19,323 bases of DNA, from assembly GCA_963620595.1 (NCBI GenBank), contig CAVFAY010000039.1:1-19323 (forward strand), read 5' to 3'. Of the stretch, positions 1-6,456 are shown piece after piece. Origin of the DNA: Butyricicoccus_A sp963620595 (GTDB taxonomy: Bacteria; Bacillota; Clostridia; Oscillospirales; Butyricicoccaceae). Under the pieces are notes generated by a model. The model ran no database searches and was not told the origin of the DNA. It saw only the letters and a list, made by a program, of their open reading frames with translations. Each line of letters opens with the position of its first letter. Positions within the stretch are counted from its first letter, which is position 1. Position numbers and translations under genes: made by a program.

Positions 1-55
1 ACAGATTGAGGTTCAGCTTGCGCAGGGACTCAATATACTGTTCTTTGGTCATCAT
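1..55 (-). CDS. N-terminus of a 4-hydroxybutyryl-CoA dehydratase / 4-hydroxyphenylacetate 3-hydroxylase family protein (partial)
   Basis: Only 18 codons lie in the window, reading MMTKEQYIESLRKLNLNL, and the open frame continues past the left edge. From memory, this closely resembles the N-terminus of clostridial 4-hydroxybutyryl-CoA dehydratase (vinylacetyl-CoA isomerase), a flavin and [4Fe-4S] enzyme that makes crotonyl-CoA, and of the wider HpaB-like family, which share an EQYIESLRKLN stretch. An AGAGG stretch precedes the tandem ATG codons; the second ATG (52) could also be the start. The gene lies 59 bases downstream of the AraC gene in the same direction, so it could be part of, or a target of, the GRE/AraC locus. 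With so little sequence the family is a reasonable guess and the exact substrate is unknown. Confidence 0.5.
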   Translation of the reverse strand, partial: MMTKEQYIESLRKLNLNL

Positions 56-84
56 GGGTATCATCCTCTTTCTTTGCAAATATC

Positions 85-107
85 ATATAATCATAGGTTG
101 ATTATAT
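85..107. promoter_or_regulatory. Perfect 9-bp inverted repeat between araC-type gene and the left-edge gene
   Basis: ATATAATCA (85-93) and TGATTATAT (99-107) are exact reverse complements with a 5-base spacer. No T-run follows on the minus strand, so it does not look like an intrinsic terminator. It lies 30 bases upstream of the left-edge gene's start, where an operator or promoter element would be expected. It could be a binding site for the adjacent AraC protein or another regulator; this is inference from position and symmetry. Confidence 0.4.
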
Positions 108-114
108 TTCTGTA

Positions 115-837
115 TTATACAACACTGACCGTTTTCTTAAAGCATGGACACTCGCGGTATGCCTTCGGTGTCATGCCGGTGACATTGTGAAAGGCTCGCG
201 TAAATGTTGAATTGCTGCTGTATCCTACCATAACAGCAATTTCCATCACGCTGAAATTAGTCGTCACAAGCAGTTCTTTCGCCCGCTGAATGCGTGTATT
301 GCGCAGATAAAAGCTCGGAGACAGACCTGTCTGCTGCTTAAACCAATCACAATAATAGGTCACGTTGTAGTTTTCAATTTTAGCCAGCTGATCTACCGTA
401 ATCGGCAGATGATAATATTCATTGATGTACTGAATAGACGGCGCTGCGCAGTTTTCCATCAGCTTGCTGTACAAATACTTGTACAAATGCCGAACCGCTG
501 TGCTCTCCGGATTTTGCTCCAGCTCAGCCTGAATCAGCTCCACAAGCTGCACAATCTGTCCGCGCATAGATATAATGAGCGGATTGGAAATCAAGACAAC
601 TTCTCCGCTGTCCGCCATATCATCGGACAAATTGATTGCCAGCAGTTTGCCATAATAATTGCACTGATGCAGCATTCCCGTTGGGATAAAGCAAAGCTCC
701 TGCGGCGTCACTTCATATTCCATCTTGCCGATGCTGATTTTCATCGGCTCTTGCAGGGGCACAAGGATCTGCGGATACTCGTGCGTGTGTTCTCCCTTGC
801 ATTCATAAAATACATGAATATTAACTTTCTGATCCAT
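115..837 (-). CDS. AraC family transcriptional regulator
   Basis: This 240-residue protein has a small cupin-like N-terminal sensor region (about residues 1-115, with HTHEYPQ and IPTGMLHQC) and a C-terminal AraC/XylS DNA-binding domain (about 135-235). The second helix-turn-helix carries the family signature, GYSSNSTFTRAFHNVTGMTP then KAYRE. The ATG at 837 has a GGTGGAG ribosome binding site about 4 bases upstream. The gene follows the GRE activase in the same direction after 125 bases that contain a long hairpin, so it may be partly co-transcribed with the GRE operon or have its own promoter. AraC proteins of this layout usually sense a small metabolite and act on adjacent catabolic genes, so the GRE operon and the left-edge gene are its likely targets. 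The effector is unknown. Confidence 0.9.
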   Translation of the reverse strand: MDQKVNIHVFYECKGEHTHEYPQILVPLQEPMKISIGKMEYEVTPQELCFIPTGMLHQCNYYGKLLAINLSDDMADSGEVVLISNPLIISMRGQIVQLVELIQAELEQNPESTAVRHLYKYLYSKLMENCAAPSIQYINEYYHLPITVDQLAKIENYNVTYYCDWFKQQTGLSPSFYLRNTRIQRAKELLVTTNFSVMEIAVMVGYSSNSTFTRAFHNVTGMTPKAYRECPCFKKTVSVV

Positions 838-883
838 TATGCTCCACCATCCTAAATCAAAAAAAGTGTGTGTACAGCCGAGA

Positions 884-952
884 TAGACACTGTTCTACTC
901 GCATGCTTCGGTTCCGACGCGCCTGCATCTCCCAATGCGTGAACAGTGTCTA
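884..952 (-). repeat. 69-base long-stem hairpin between GRE activase and araC-type gene
   Basis: TAGACACTGTTC (884-895) pairs perfectly with GAACAGTGTCTA (941-952). Inside, CGCAT (900-904) pairs with ATGCG (935-939), leaving a GC-rich 30-base centre. On the minus strand it begins 11 bases after the activase stop codon. A run of seven T residues appears only about 20 bases past the hairpin, so it is not a textbook intrinsic terminator. It may be a weak terminator or processing site that separates araC-type expression from the GRE operon, a small structured RNA, or a dispersed palindromic element. Confidence 0.55.
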
Positions 953-962
953 TATCTGCTTG

Positions 963-1751
963 TCAGAAAATGACATTTTCTACATATCGCTCAATAATCT
1001 TTACATAGCCTGCCATCTGATCCGGTGTCGGGCTTTTAACGTCCGGCAGCTGATAGGTTCTGCCCAGCTTATCATAGGTTGCCGTTCCGAGCTTATGATA
1101 CGGCAGCAGCTGCACATAGCTGAGTTTTTTCAGCTTGGTGCAGAACTCGCCGATCTTACATAGCTCTTCTTCCGAGTCATTGAGTCCCGGAATAATCGGT
1201 GTTCTGACAACAAGCTGGAATTTGTCCTCCAACTCATTGGTTGCCAGCAGGTTCTGCTTGATTTGCTCATTGTCCACGCCGGTATACTGCTTGTGCAGGT
1301 CATTGGAGAAAAACTTCATATCGACAAACGCCAGATTGACATACGGCAAAATGCTCTTAACTGTTTCCCACGGCGCAAAGAACGAAGTCTCAATCGCCGT
1401 GTGCATACATTCTGCGCGACAGTTCCGAAGAACTGCCCGCGCGAAGTCCGGCTGTGCCAAAATCTCGCCGCCGGATAAGGTAATGCCGCCTGTGGAGATA
1501 AAGAAGAACAGGGAATCCTTGCGCAGCTCCCGCATCACGTCCTGTACAGTCATGACAGAGCCATACGAATAGGTGTCACTCGTCTCAATCTCGAATTTCT
1601 GGCTTTCCGGTGTGGAACACCACTGGCACCGCAATGGGCATCCCTTCAAAAACAATACGGTACGAAGTCCCGGGCCGTCATGAACGGACGACCGCTCAAT
1701 ACGCAGCACGGTGCCTTTTCTGTCTGCATCGTAAATGGTTGGAACGCTCAT
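963..1751 (-). CDS. Glycyl radical enzyme activating enzyme (radical SAM, PFL-activase type)
   Basis: This 262-residue radical SAM protein should reductively cleave S-adenosylmethionine and abstract hydrogen from the active-site glycine of the neighbouring GRE. It has the activase signature HDGPGLRT (24-31), a CxxxCxxC cluster motif (C38, C42, C45), the SAM-binding GGITLSGGE (88-96) and a DMK motif (144-146). Only 43 residues with no cysteine separate C45 from the GGE loop. The extra ferredoxin-like two-cluster insertion found in activases of choline lyase, glycerol dehydratase, hydroxyproline dehydratase and similar enzymes is therefore absent, as in the activase of pyruvate formate-lyase. 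The ATG at 1751 has AAGGAGG 8 bases upstream. It starts 47 bases after the GRE stop, so the two are an operon and presumably a dedicated pair. Confidence 0.95.
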   Translation of the reverse strand: MSVPTIYDADRKGTVLRIERSSVHDGPGLRTVLFLKGCPLRCQWCSTPESQKFEIETSDTYSYGSVMTVQDVMRELRKDSLFFFISTGGITLSGGEILAQPDFARAVLRNCRAECMHTAIETSFFAPWETVKSILPYVNLAFVDMKFFSNDLHKQYTGVDNEQIKQNLLATNELEDKFQLVVRTPIIPGLNDSEEELCKIGEFCTKLKKLSYVQLLPYHKLGTATYDKLGRTYQLPDVKSPTPDQMAGYVKIIERYVENVIF

Positions 1752-1798
1752 TGCGTGTGCCTCCTTGTGGTTTTTTCTCTAACTTATTTTATGTGTGC

Positions 1799-4195
1799 TT
1801 AGCAGCCACAGCCGCCAGCCCAGTTATTGATCTCGGTACGACCGATAATTTCGTCCTGTGTCTCCTTGGACAGCTCAACGAAGAATGCCGTGTAACCTGC
1901 TACGCGGATGAGCAGATCTCTGTGCTCCTTCGGATGTACCTGTGCGTCTACCAGCGTGTCGCGGTCAACGCAGTTGATCTGTGCGTGATATACATCCAGC
2001 ATGCTCATAGTCTTAATCATGTTCATGCCGTGTGCAATGCCGTTTTCTCCCTTGAGCATTTCCGGCTCAAATTTCATGTTGAGCTGTGTGCCCTGCGTAT
2101 AGCGTGCGTGCGGAATATGGGAAACCGACTTGAGCAGCGCGGTCGGACCATTGACATCCGTGCCGCCGGTTGCGCCAATGCCGTCTGTCAGCGGAGTAGT
2201 TGCCTTACGACCAGACGGCAGAGCACCTACCCACTGACCGATCGGCGTATTACCGGATACCGGCAGCATACCACAGGTCATCTTGCCAAATGCGGTTTCA
2301 TAGGTCTCAAACTGATCGACAACGTGAGAGAAGATTGCACCAACGCAGAAGTCTGCGCGCTCATCGTCGTTGCCGTACTTCGGTGCATCCAGGCACATCT
2401 TCTGAATGTCTTCATATCCAACGAAGTCAGCGTCCAAAGCCTTGACCAGCTCATCCATCGTGCACTTCTTTTCATCGTATACCAGATACTTGACAGCAGC
2501 CACAGAATTGACAATATCTGCCTGACCTACTGTGATAACGCCGCCGCCAACAGAATACTTGGCGCCGCCCGGCTGGCTGTAGTCCTTGCCAGCTTCCATG
2601 GTGTGCGGGAATCCCATGGACAGAACCGGAACCGGACGATAATTCATGGACAGGTAATCGAGCAGCTGGTTGCCGGAGGTGATAACGTCTACCGCGTAAT
2701 CAATATGCTTCATGACTGCCTGGAAGAAGTCATCGAATGTCTTAAATTCACGCGGATCGCCGGTGTGAACGGATACCTGCTCACCGGTGATGCGGCTCTT
2801 GCCGTCGTTGAGCGCGAACTCTACCATGGCGCCCATGTTGATGTCGGCAATATCAGTGTACTCCTTGAGCTTGCCGGATACGTTGGTCTCTACGCAGCCG
2901 CACGGATTCCAGTCCCAAGCCTCGGAGAGCGGAATGCCCTTGTTCAGAATCATGCGGATGCCTACATCGTTGGAGTAAATCGCCGGCATGGTCAGACCCA
3001 TCGAGATGGATTCTACCGCCTTATGCAGCAGAGCATCCGGATTCTTCGCCATGCTGTAGGTGACAGCGAGGTTCGGCTCCTTGAACTTAACGTCCATTGT
3101 TGCCTGAATCATCATGTAAGACAGCTCGTTGGTTGCGTCATCGCCGTACTCGTTGATGCCGCCGCAGCTGGTCTGTACGGTAATGCAGTAGCCTGCTGCG
3201 TACTGTGCGGTTACTTCGTCCTGGAACAGGGACATTTCTGCGATCTTAATCCACAGGCAGTCGAACAGCTCCTGTGCGTCATCGTCTGTAATGATGCCAG
3301 CTTCCTTATCTGCCTTGTAGTACGGATAGAAGTACTGATCCAGACGACCAATGTTATACGAGGATGCATTCTGCTCCATGAAACATGCATATTCATACGT
3401 CAGCAGGGACTGCATTGCCTCATACAGGTTGCGTGCTGGGAATTCCGGAACATGGCGGTTTACTTCTGCAATCTTGAGCAGCTCTGCCTTGCGCTTCTCA
3501 TCGGTGCAGGAAGCAGCCTGCTGTTCAGCCAAATCCGCGTGACGGTGTGCCAGATGAATGACCGCATCCGCTGCGATGATTTCCGAACGATAGAAGAAGC
3601 TCTTTTCCAGATCGCCCGGTACAGAATCGTCCAGAGCTGCGAGCTTTTCCTTTGCCTCATCACGAATTGCGCCAATGCCCTTGCTCAGAATCATGCGCCA
3701 ATCCACGGTGGTCTCGCCATAGCCGCGAACAGCCTTGCGGTCAATAAAGATCGCGCCGTTGTCCTTCATGGTCTGCATGTCCTTCGGCGTCATCTTCTTC
3801 CAGCGGTCGAGCAGGCACTTATTGGTCCAATAATCCTTGACCTCTTCGGTGTAAATCTTCTTGCCTTCCTCGCTCAGATAGAACGGGTCAAACTTACGGG
3901 TAGAGATCGTGTCAAGCTCGTCTGCAATGATACCTGCGGAGCTGTCTGCACACAGAATGCCAGCGCGCGGCTTGAAGCCTACACCGCCAACAAGAAGCTC
4001 ATTGTCCTGAATATATACGTTTTTCTTTTCACAGATGTGGCGGTAGCCGACTGCCTTCTGAATGATCCACGGCTCGCCTTCTGATTCCTTAAAGCCCTCG
4101 GTCAGATACTTGGCATTGTATACGTCCATGTCAACGCGGGTTGCCAGATACTGCTGACGCAGTGCTTCGATTCTCTTCATGTATTCCTTAGCCAT
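1799..4195 (-). CDS. Glycyl radical enzyme of unassigned reaction
   Basis: This is a 798-residue glycyl radical enzyme of the PFL-like family. The glycyl loop is RVAGYTAFF with the radical at G767. The thiyl loop is NPCGCVETN with C434 and E436. Classical PFL has adjacent catalytic cysteines, so the GCVE loop puts this in the dehydratase/lyase branch. Compared by eye with clostridial glycerol dehydratase, C433, E435 and D447 correspond to C434, E436 and D448. The two substrate histidines (H164, H281) correspond to E161 (in RGYGETTVDW) and S278 (in QNASSYNIGR). The C-terminus has an unusual GGCGC tail. The start is the ATG at 4195 because AGGAGG lies 8 bases upstream; a longer in-frame reading to 4270 runs through the sigma-54 promoter and is not credible. 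Reaction and substrate are unknown. Confidence 0.93.
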   Translation of the reverse strand: MAKEYMKRIEALRQQYLATRVDMDVYNAKYLTEGFKESEGEPWIIQKAVGYRHICEKKNVYIQDNELLVGGVGFKPRAGILCADSSAGIIADELDTISTRKFDPFYLSEEGKKIYTEEVKDYWTNKCLLDRWKKMTPKDMQTMKDNGAIFIDRKAVRGYGETTVDWRMILSKGIGAIRDEAKEKLAALDDSVPGDLEKSFFYRSEIIAADAVIHLAHRHADLAEQQAASCTDEKRKAELLKIAEVNRHVPEFPARNLYEAMQSLLTYEYACFMEQNASSYNIGRLDQYFYPYYKADKEAGIITDDDAQELFDCLWIKIAEMSLFQDEVTAQYAAGYCITVQTSCGGINEYGDDATNELSYMMIQATMDVKFKEPNLAVTYSMAKNPDALLHKAVESISMGLTMPAIYSNDVGIRMILNKGIPLSEAWDWNPCGCVETNVSGKLKEYTDIADINMGAMVEFALNDGKSRITGEQVSVHTGDPREFKTFDDFFQAVMKHIDYAVDVITSGNQLLDYLSMNYRPVPVLSMGFPHTMEAGKDYSQPGGAKYSVGGGVITVGQADIVNSVAAVKYLVYDEKKCTMDELVKALDADFVGYEDIQKMCLDAPKYGNDDERADFCVGAIFSHVVDQFETYETAFGKMTCGMLPVSGNTPIGQWVGALPSGRKATTPLTDGIGATGGTDVNGPTALLKSVSHIPHARYTQGTQLNMKFEPEMLKGENGIAHGMNMIKTMSMLDVYHAQINCVDRDTLVDAQVHPKEHRDLLIRVAGYTAFFVELSKETQDEIIGRTEINNWAGGCGC

Positions 4196-4258
4196 AAAAA
4201 GTTCCTCCTTCGATTTTCTTCTCTGCTTTTCTTTGTTGTATCTCTTTACTGATATACA

Positions 4259-4274
4259 TGCAAATTTCATGCCA
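4259..4274 (-). promoter_or_regulatory. Sigma-54 (-24/-12) promoter of the GRE operon
   Basis: The minus strand reads TGGCATGAAATTTGCA, against the sigma-54 consensus TGGCAC-N5-TTGCA. The diagnostic GG (4273-4272) and GC (4261-4260) are exactly 10 bases apart. Transcription would start near 4248, giving a leader of about 50 bases before the GRE start at 4195. I found no convincing sigma-70 promoter in the same interval. Both rpoN and a sigma-54 activator gene are present in this window, which supports the assignment. Confidence 0.82.
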
Positions 4275-4534
4275 ATTCGAAAAATTGCACACGGAAACTT
4301 ATTTTTTCGTGATTTTTTCCAAGAAAACGCATTTGTTTTTATGCAATTTCACCGCAAATTCTCGTTTTTGCAGAAGTTCTTTATGGAATCTCTCCAATTG
4401 GCAGATGCATGAATTTTGCAGTTTCTCATATCAATTTGTCAAAATTCCACTGAGAAAATTATGAAATCTGTCAACAAATCTCTTATGTTTTGTATAAAAT
4501 AACCAACTTTCAGCAAAATTTCTCAGCACTTTAC

Positions 4535-4564
4535 CCGCAAAAATTCATCCGCAAAATATTTTGC
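4535..4564. promoter_or_regulatory. Candidate enhancer site: CCGCAAAA direct repeat overlapping a perfect palindrome
   Basis: CCGCAAAA occurs at 4535-4542 and 4549-4556, 14 bases apart. The second copy overlaps the perfect 14-base palindrome GCAAAATATTTTGC (4551-4564). This lies about 275-300 bases upstream of the sigma-54 promoter, within the range at which enhancer-binding proteins act. Function is inferred from symmetry and position; AT-rich sequence yields such motifs by chance more often than average. Confidence 0.35.
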
Positions 4565-4626
4565 ACTCCATGCAAGTTTTTTTGCGCACAGTATCCTTCA
4601 TCATTTTCGCCGCCGCTCTCCGCCAG

Positions 4627-4673
4627 AAAAGTATCTGCGGAATGCAAAGGGTGTTACATTCCGCAGGGTACTT
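4627..4673 (-). terminator. Probable intrinsic terminator downstream of the opine-dehydrogenase-family gene
   Basis: CTGCGGAATG (4635-4644) pairs perfectly with CATTCCGCAG (4657-4666). The stem extends through AAGTA (4629-4633) and TACTT (4669-4673) with a small bulge. On the minus strand the hairpin runs into TTTT. It lies about 215 bases past the stop codon of the opine-dehydrogenase-family gene, so it would end transcripts before the GRE promoter. Confidence 0.55.
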
Positions 4674-4827
4674 GAGATAGGTGGTTTTAAATTAAGAACG
4701 ATACCATGGCAGCAAACCCGCCGATGTGCTTGCCAAATATCAAGTTTGGTTTCAATTGATGCGTTACGAACAAAATTTGTTTAAGATAAAGTATCTTTGG
4801 TTTTGATGAAAGTTGGTTTGTTTTACA

Positions 4828-4859
4828 GGTATCCGAACAGCGCACGCTGTCCGGATACC
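4828..4859. repeat. 15-bp inverted repeat after the opine-dehydrogenase-family gene
   Basis: GGTATCCGAACAGCG (4828-4842) and CGCTGTCCGGATACC (4845-4859) form a 15-bp stem with one mismatch (G-U on the minus-strand RNA) and a two-base centre. It begins 31 bases past the stop codon at 4890. No T-run follows on either strand, so it is either a non-canonical terminator or an RNA 3'-end stabilising hairpin. Confidence 0.6.
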
Positions 4860-4889
4860 AAAATTCCTATGCAGAGAATCGACAGTCGA

Positions 4890-6158
4890 TTATGCCTTCG
4901 GGGTGTAAGTGCCCTCGCGCAGGTAAGCCTGCAGCTGATCGTGGGTCATATGGTCGATGTCGAGGTACTCCAGCGTCCACTTGGAATCGCCAGCCAGATC
5001 GCGCTTGAGCATGGTAGATGCCAGCAGAATCATGGAGTCGATGATTGGAGTCGGAACATCGTACTTCTTGCCAAGCTGGCTCATTAGGTAGCAGCCAACC
5101 GGAACGTCCTCGGTGATGTAACGGTTTTCCAGATCGAACGGACCGTCGCCCCAGAAGTTCTGATAGTTCTCTTCGTACGGTACTGCGAAGTCCGGTCCCA
5201 TGTATTCCTTGCCGTACATGGTGGTACGGGAGAAGAAGTCCTCATAGTTTACGGTGCACAGACCAACTTCCATAGCCTTAGCCAGTGCCTTTTCTTCCTC
5301 CCAGAACTTAGCCTGAACCTCAGCGATTGCCGGACAAGCGCCGAATGCGTACAGGGAGTAGTTTGCCTTGTTCTGACCCAGAACGGTGTCAAAGTTCTGC
5401 ATGGTGGAAACTGCCAGAATAGTGCCCGGAACGTGAATAACCGGGTTTACATTGGACAGGTTGATGTCGAGTACGGTGTTGCCTTCTACGAAGCCGTGAT
5501 GGAATTCTTCACCCTTCTTGGAGATGGTAACTTCGCCCTCAGCATCGATGATTGCGCCGAATGCCGGAATGTAGTAAGCGGAAGCCATGAATCTGTCGTT
5601 GTCCTTCATCGGCAGAGCGCAGCCACGAATGGTGGTGATACGATCCTCTACCTTGCATTCGTTGGTAACAACGCCGCCGCGGCGTACCACGCGGATGCCG
5701 TACGGAGCTGTGTACCATGCGCCGACAACAACGTCCTTGGTGCAACCCATCTCACGCATCAGCTTGCGGAATACGAAGGTACCACAGTTATCCGGCAGGA
5801 TGTGAATAACCTGACCGTCTTCCAGCAGCGGAATCAGCTCACGGAAGATTGCCTCATGGCCCAGAGCTACAGCAGCAACGATGATGATGCCTGCGCCCTT
5901 AACAGCCTTTGCCAGATCGTCGGTAGCCAGAGCAACGTGTGCGATGCCTCTGCGCTGATAACCGAAGAAGCTGAACTGGTTGCCACTCAGGGTGATGCCA
6001 GTCTTTTCAATGTTGAGGAAATTGGTCTTAGCAAATCTCGGCTGATCCCACAGGCGAACTTCCTTGCCAGCCAGTGCACAGTCAGCAGCCATCGTCTTGC
6101 CTACAGCGCCGCCGCCCAGAACCGCGATCGGCATGTCCTTCAGATAACTCATATCCAT
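4890..6158 (-). CDS. NAD(P)-dependent opine dehydrogenase family protein (octopine/nopaline dehydrogenase fold)
   Basis: This 422-residue protein has an N-terminal Rossmann domain (IAVLGGGAVGKTMAADCALA, about 11-30) and an all-helical C-terminal domain containing NVNPVIHVPGTIL (236-248; H242 at the conserved NPxxH position) and RYITEDVPVG (346-355). This is the octopine/nopaline dehydrogenase layout, in which NAD(P)H reduces the imine formed between a 2-oxo acid such as pyruvate and an amine or amino acid. Real substrates cannot be read from sequence, and some relatives act on other hydroxy or oxo acids. The ATG at 6158 has AAGGAGG about 8 bases upstream; the open frame extends to 6446 without a ribosome site and across the promoter. 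It is preceded by a strong promoter with tandem operators and then by the tetR gene, suggesting TetR control. Confidence 0.88.
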   Translation of the reverse strand: MDMSYLKDMPIAVLGGGAVGKTMAADCALAGKEVRLWDQPRFAKTNFLNIEKTGITLSGNQFSFFGYQRRGIAHVALATDDLAKAVKGAGIIIVAAVALGHEAIFRELIPLLEDGQVIHILPDNCGTFVFRKLMREMGCTKDVVVGAWYTAPYGIRVVRRGGVVTNECKVEDRITTIRGCALPMKDNDRFMASAYYIPAFGAIIDAEGEVTISKKGEEFHHGFVEGNTVLDINLSNVNPVIHVPGTILAVSTMQNFDTVLGQNKANYSLYAFGACPAIAEVQAKFWEEEKALAKAMEVGLCTVNYEDFFSRTTMYGKEYMGPDFAVPYEENYQNFWGDGPFDLENRYITEDVPVGCYLMSQLGKKYDVPTPIIDSMILLASTMLKRDLAGDSKWTLEYLDIDHMTHDQLQAYLREGTYTPKA

Positions 6159-6249
6159 TGTTAGTTCCTCCTTCAAATTGCAGCCGGATGTTCCGGCCTC
6201 TCTACAACAATACAAAATGTTTGCAATGATCGGGTACGCTCTCTTTCGT

Positions 6250-6276
6250 TGACCCTTGGTCATTGACCTGAGGTCA
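6250..6276. promoter_or_regulatory. Tandem palindromic operators of the opine-dehydrogenase-family gene
   Basis: Two perfect 13-bp palindromes lie one base apart: TGACC-ctt-GGTCA (6250-6262) and TGACC-tga-GGTCA (6264-6276). Their centres are 14 bp apart. They run from the last base of the -10 box to about 20 bases past the expected start site, a typical repressor position. The same two-site design occurs in front of the PFOR gene (7363-7389). The adjacent TetR protein is the simplest candidate to bind them. Confidence 0.8.
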
Positions 6277-6304
6277 TTATACTTTCCAACCTGCCAATTG
6301 TAAA
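6276..6304 (-). promoter_or_regulatory. Sigma-70-type promoter of the opine-dehydrogenase-family gene
   Basis: On the minus strand, TTTACA (6304-6299) and TATAAT (6281-6276) are separated by 17 bases. That is one mismatch to consensus at -35, a perfect -10 and ideal spacing. Transcription should start near 6269, giving a leader of about 110 bases. The downstream palindromes overlap the -10 end and the start site. Confidence 0.8.
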
Positions 6305-6393
6305 GAGGTAAATTCCCACAAAAAAAGACAAACTTTCTTGTGCACATCAACAAACATACTTGAAATAATTTCGTATTTCCCGTAAAAAGCGCC

Positions 6394-6442
6394 AAAAAAC
6401 AGCCTTCCAACACGGATTTTGGTTCCGTATCGGAAGGCTGTT
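6394..6442 (-). terminator. Intrinsic terminator of the tetR-family gene
   Basis: AACAGCCTTCC (6398-6408) pairs with GGAAGGCTGTT (6432-6442) over 11 bp, with a nested ACGGA/TCCGT stem inside the loop. On the minus strand the stem runs directly into TTTTTT. It lies 15 bases past the tetR stop codon, so opine-dehydrogenase transcription must start afresh downstream. Confidence 0.9.
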
Positions 6443-6456
6443 CCATTTCTCAGGTA

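Larger units (their letters stand above)
4196..4889. other. 694-base AT-rich intergenic region upstream of the GRE gene
   Basis: No credible gene is present. On the GRE side it holds the ribosome binding site, a pyrimidine-rich leader and the sigma-54 promoter (4259-4274). From about 4350 to 4600 it is AT-rich and contains repeated GCAAA/TTTGC motifs, including an 18-base inverted repeat (GCAAA 4354-4358 with TTTGC 4367-4371) and the palindrome cluster at 4535-4564. On the other side are two hairpins (4627-4673 and 4828-4859) and two small adjacent palindromes: AACAAA-A-TTTGTT (4769-4781) and AAGATA-AAG-TATCTT (4783-4797). The length fits a region where an enhancer-binding protein acts at a distance. 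Confidence 0.7.

Noticed and set aside
965..981. 17-bp palindrome AGAAAATGACATTTTCT at the end of the activase gene
   Set aside because: It is almost wholly coding (last residues ENVIF and stop) and AT-rich, so symmetry could be chance; no supporting context.
1610..4084. Very long plus-strand open frame opposite the GRE gene
   Set aside because: It is a shadow of the GRE codons: no ribosome site, no domain resemblance, and the minus-strand protein has clear GRE motifs.
1799..4195. Calling the GRE pyruvate formate-lyase because of the PFL-like activase
   Set aside because: PFL needs adjacent active-site cysteines; this protein has GCVE with a single catalytic cysteine and an RVAGYTAFF glycyl loop unlike RVSGYAVNF.
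1799..4195. Assigning the GRE as isethionate or sulfopropanediol sulfite-lyase
   Set aside because: The R157-x3-E161 layout is only suggestive, and there are no sulfonate or sulfite genes in the window. I could not confirm the other sulfonate-binding residues without an alignment.
4196..4270. 25-codon N-terminal extension of the GRE
   Set aside because: It overlaps the sigma-54 promoter and lacks a ribosome site, while AGGAGG sits 8 bases before the ATG at 4195.
4437..4480. TTGACA-like hexamers on the minus strand as sigma-70 promoters for the GRE
   Set aside because: Neither hexamer has an acceptable -10 at 16-18 bases, and both are more than 170 bases upstream of the better sigma-54 element.
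4706..4759. 17-codon open frame MAANPPMCLPNIKFGFN on the plus strand
   Set aside because: It has no ribosome binding site or promoter, and a stop lies just upstream in frame. It might be a remnant of something but cannot be supported as a gene.
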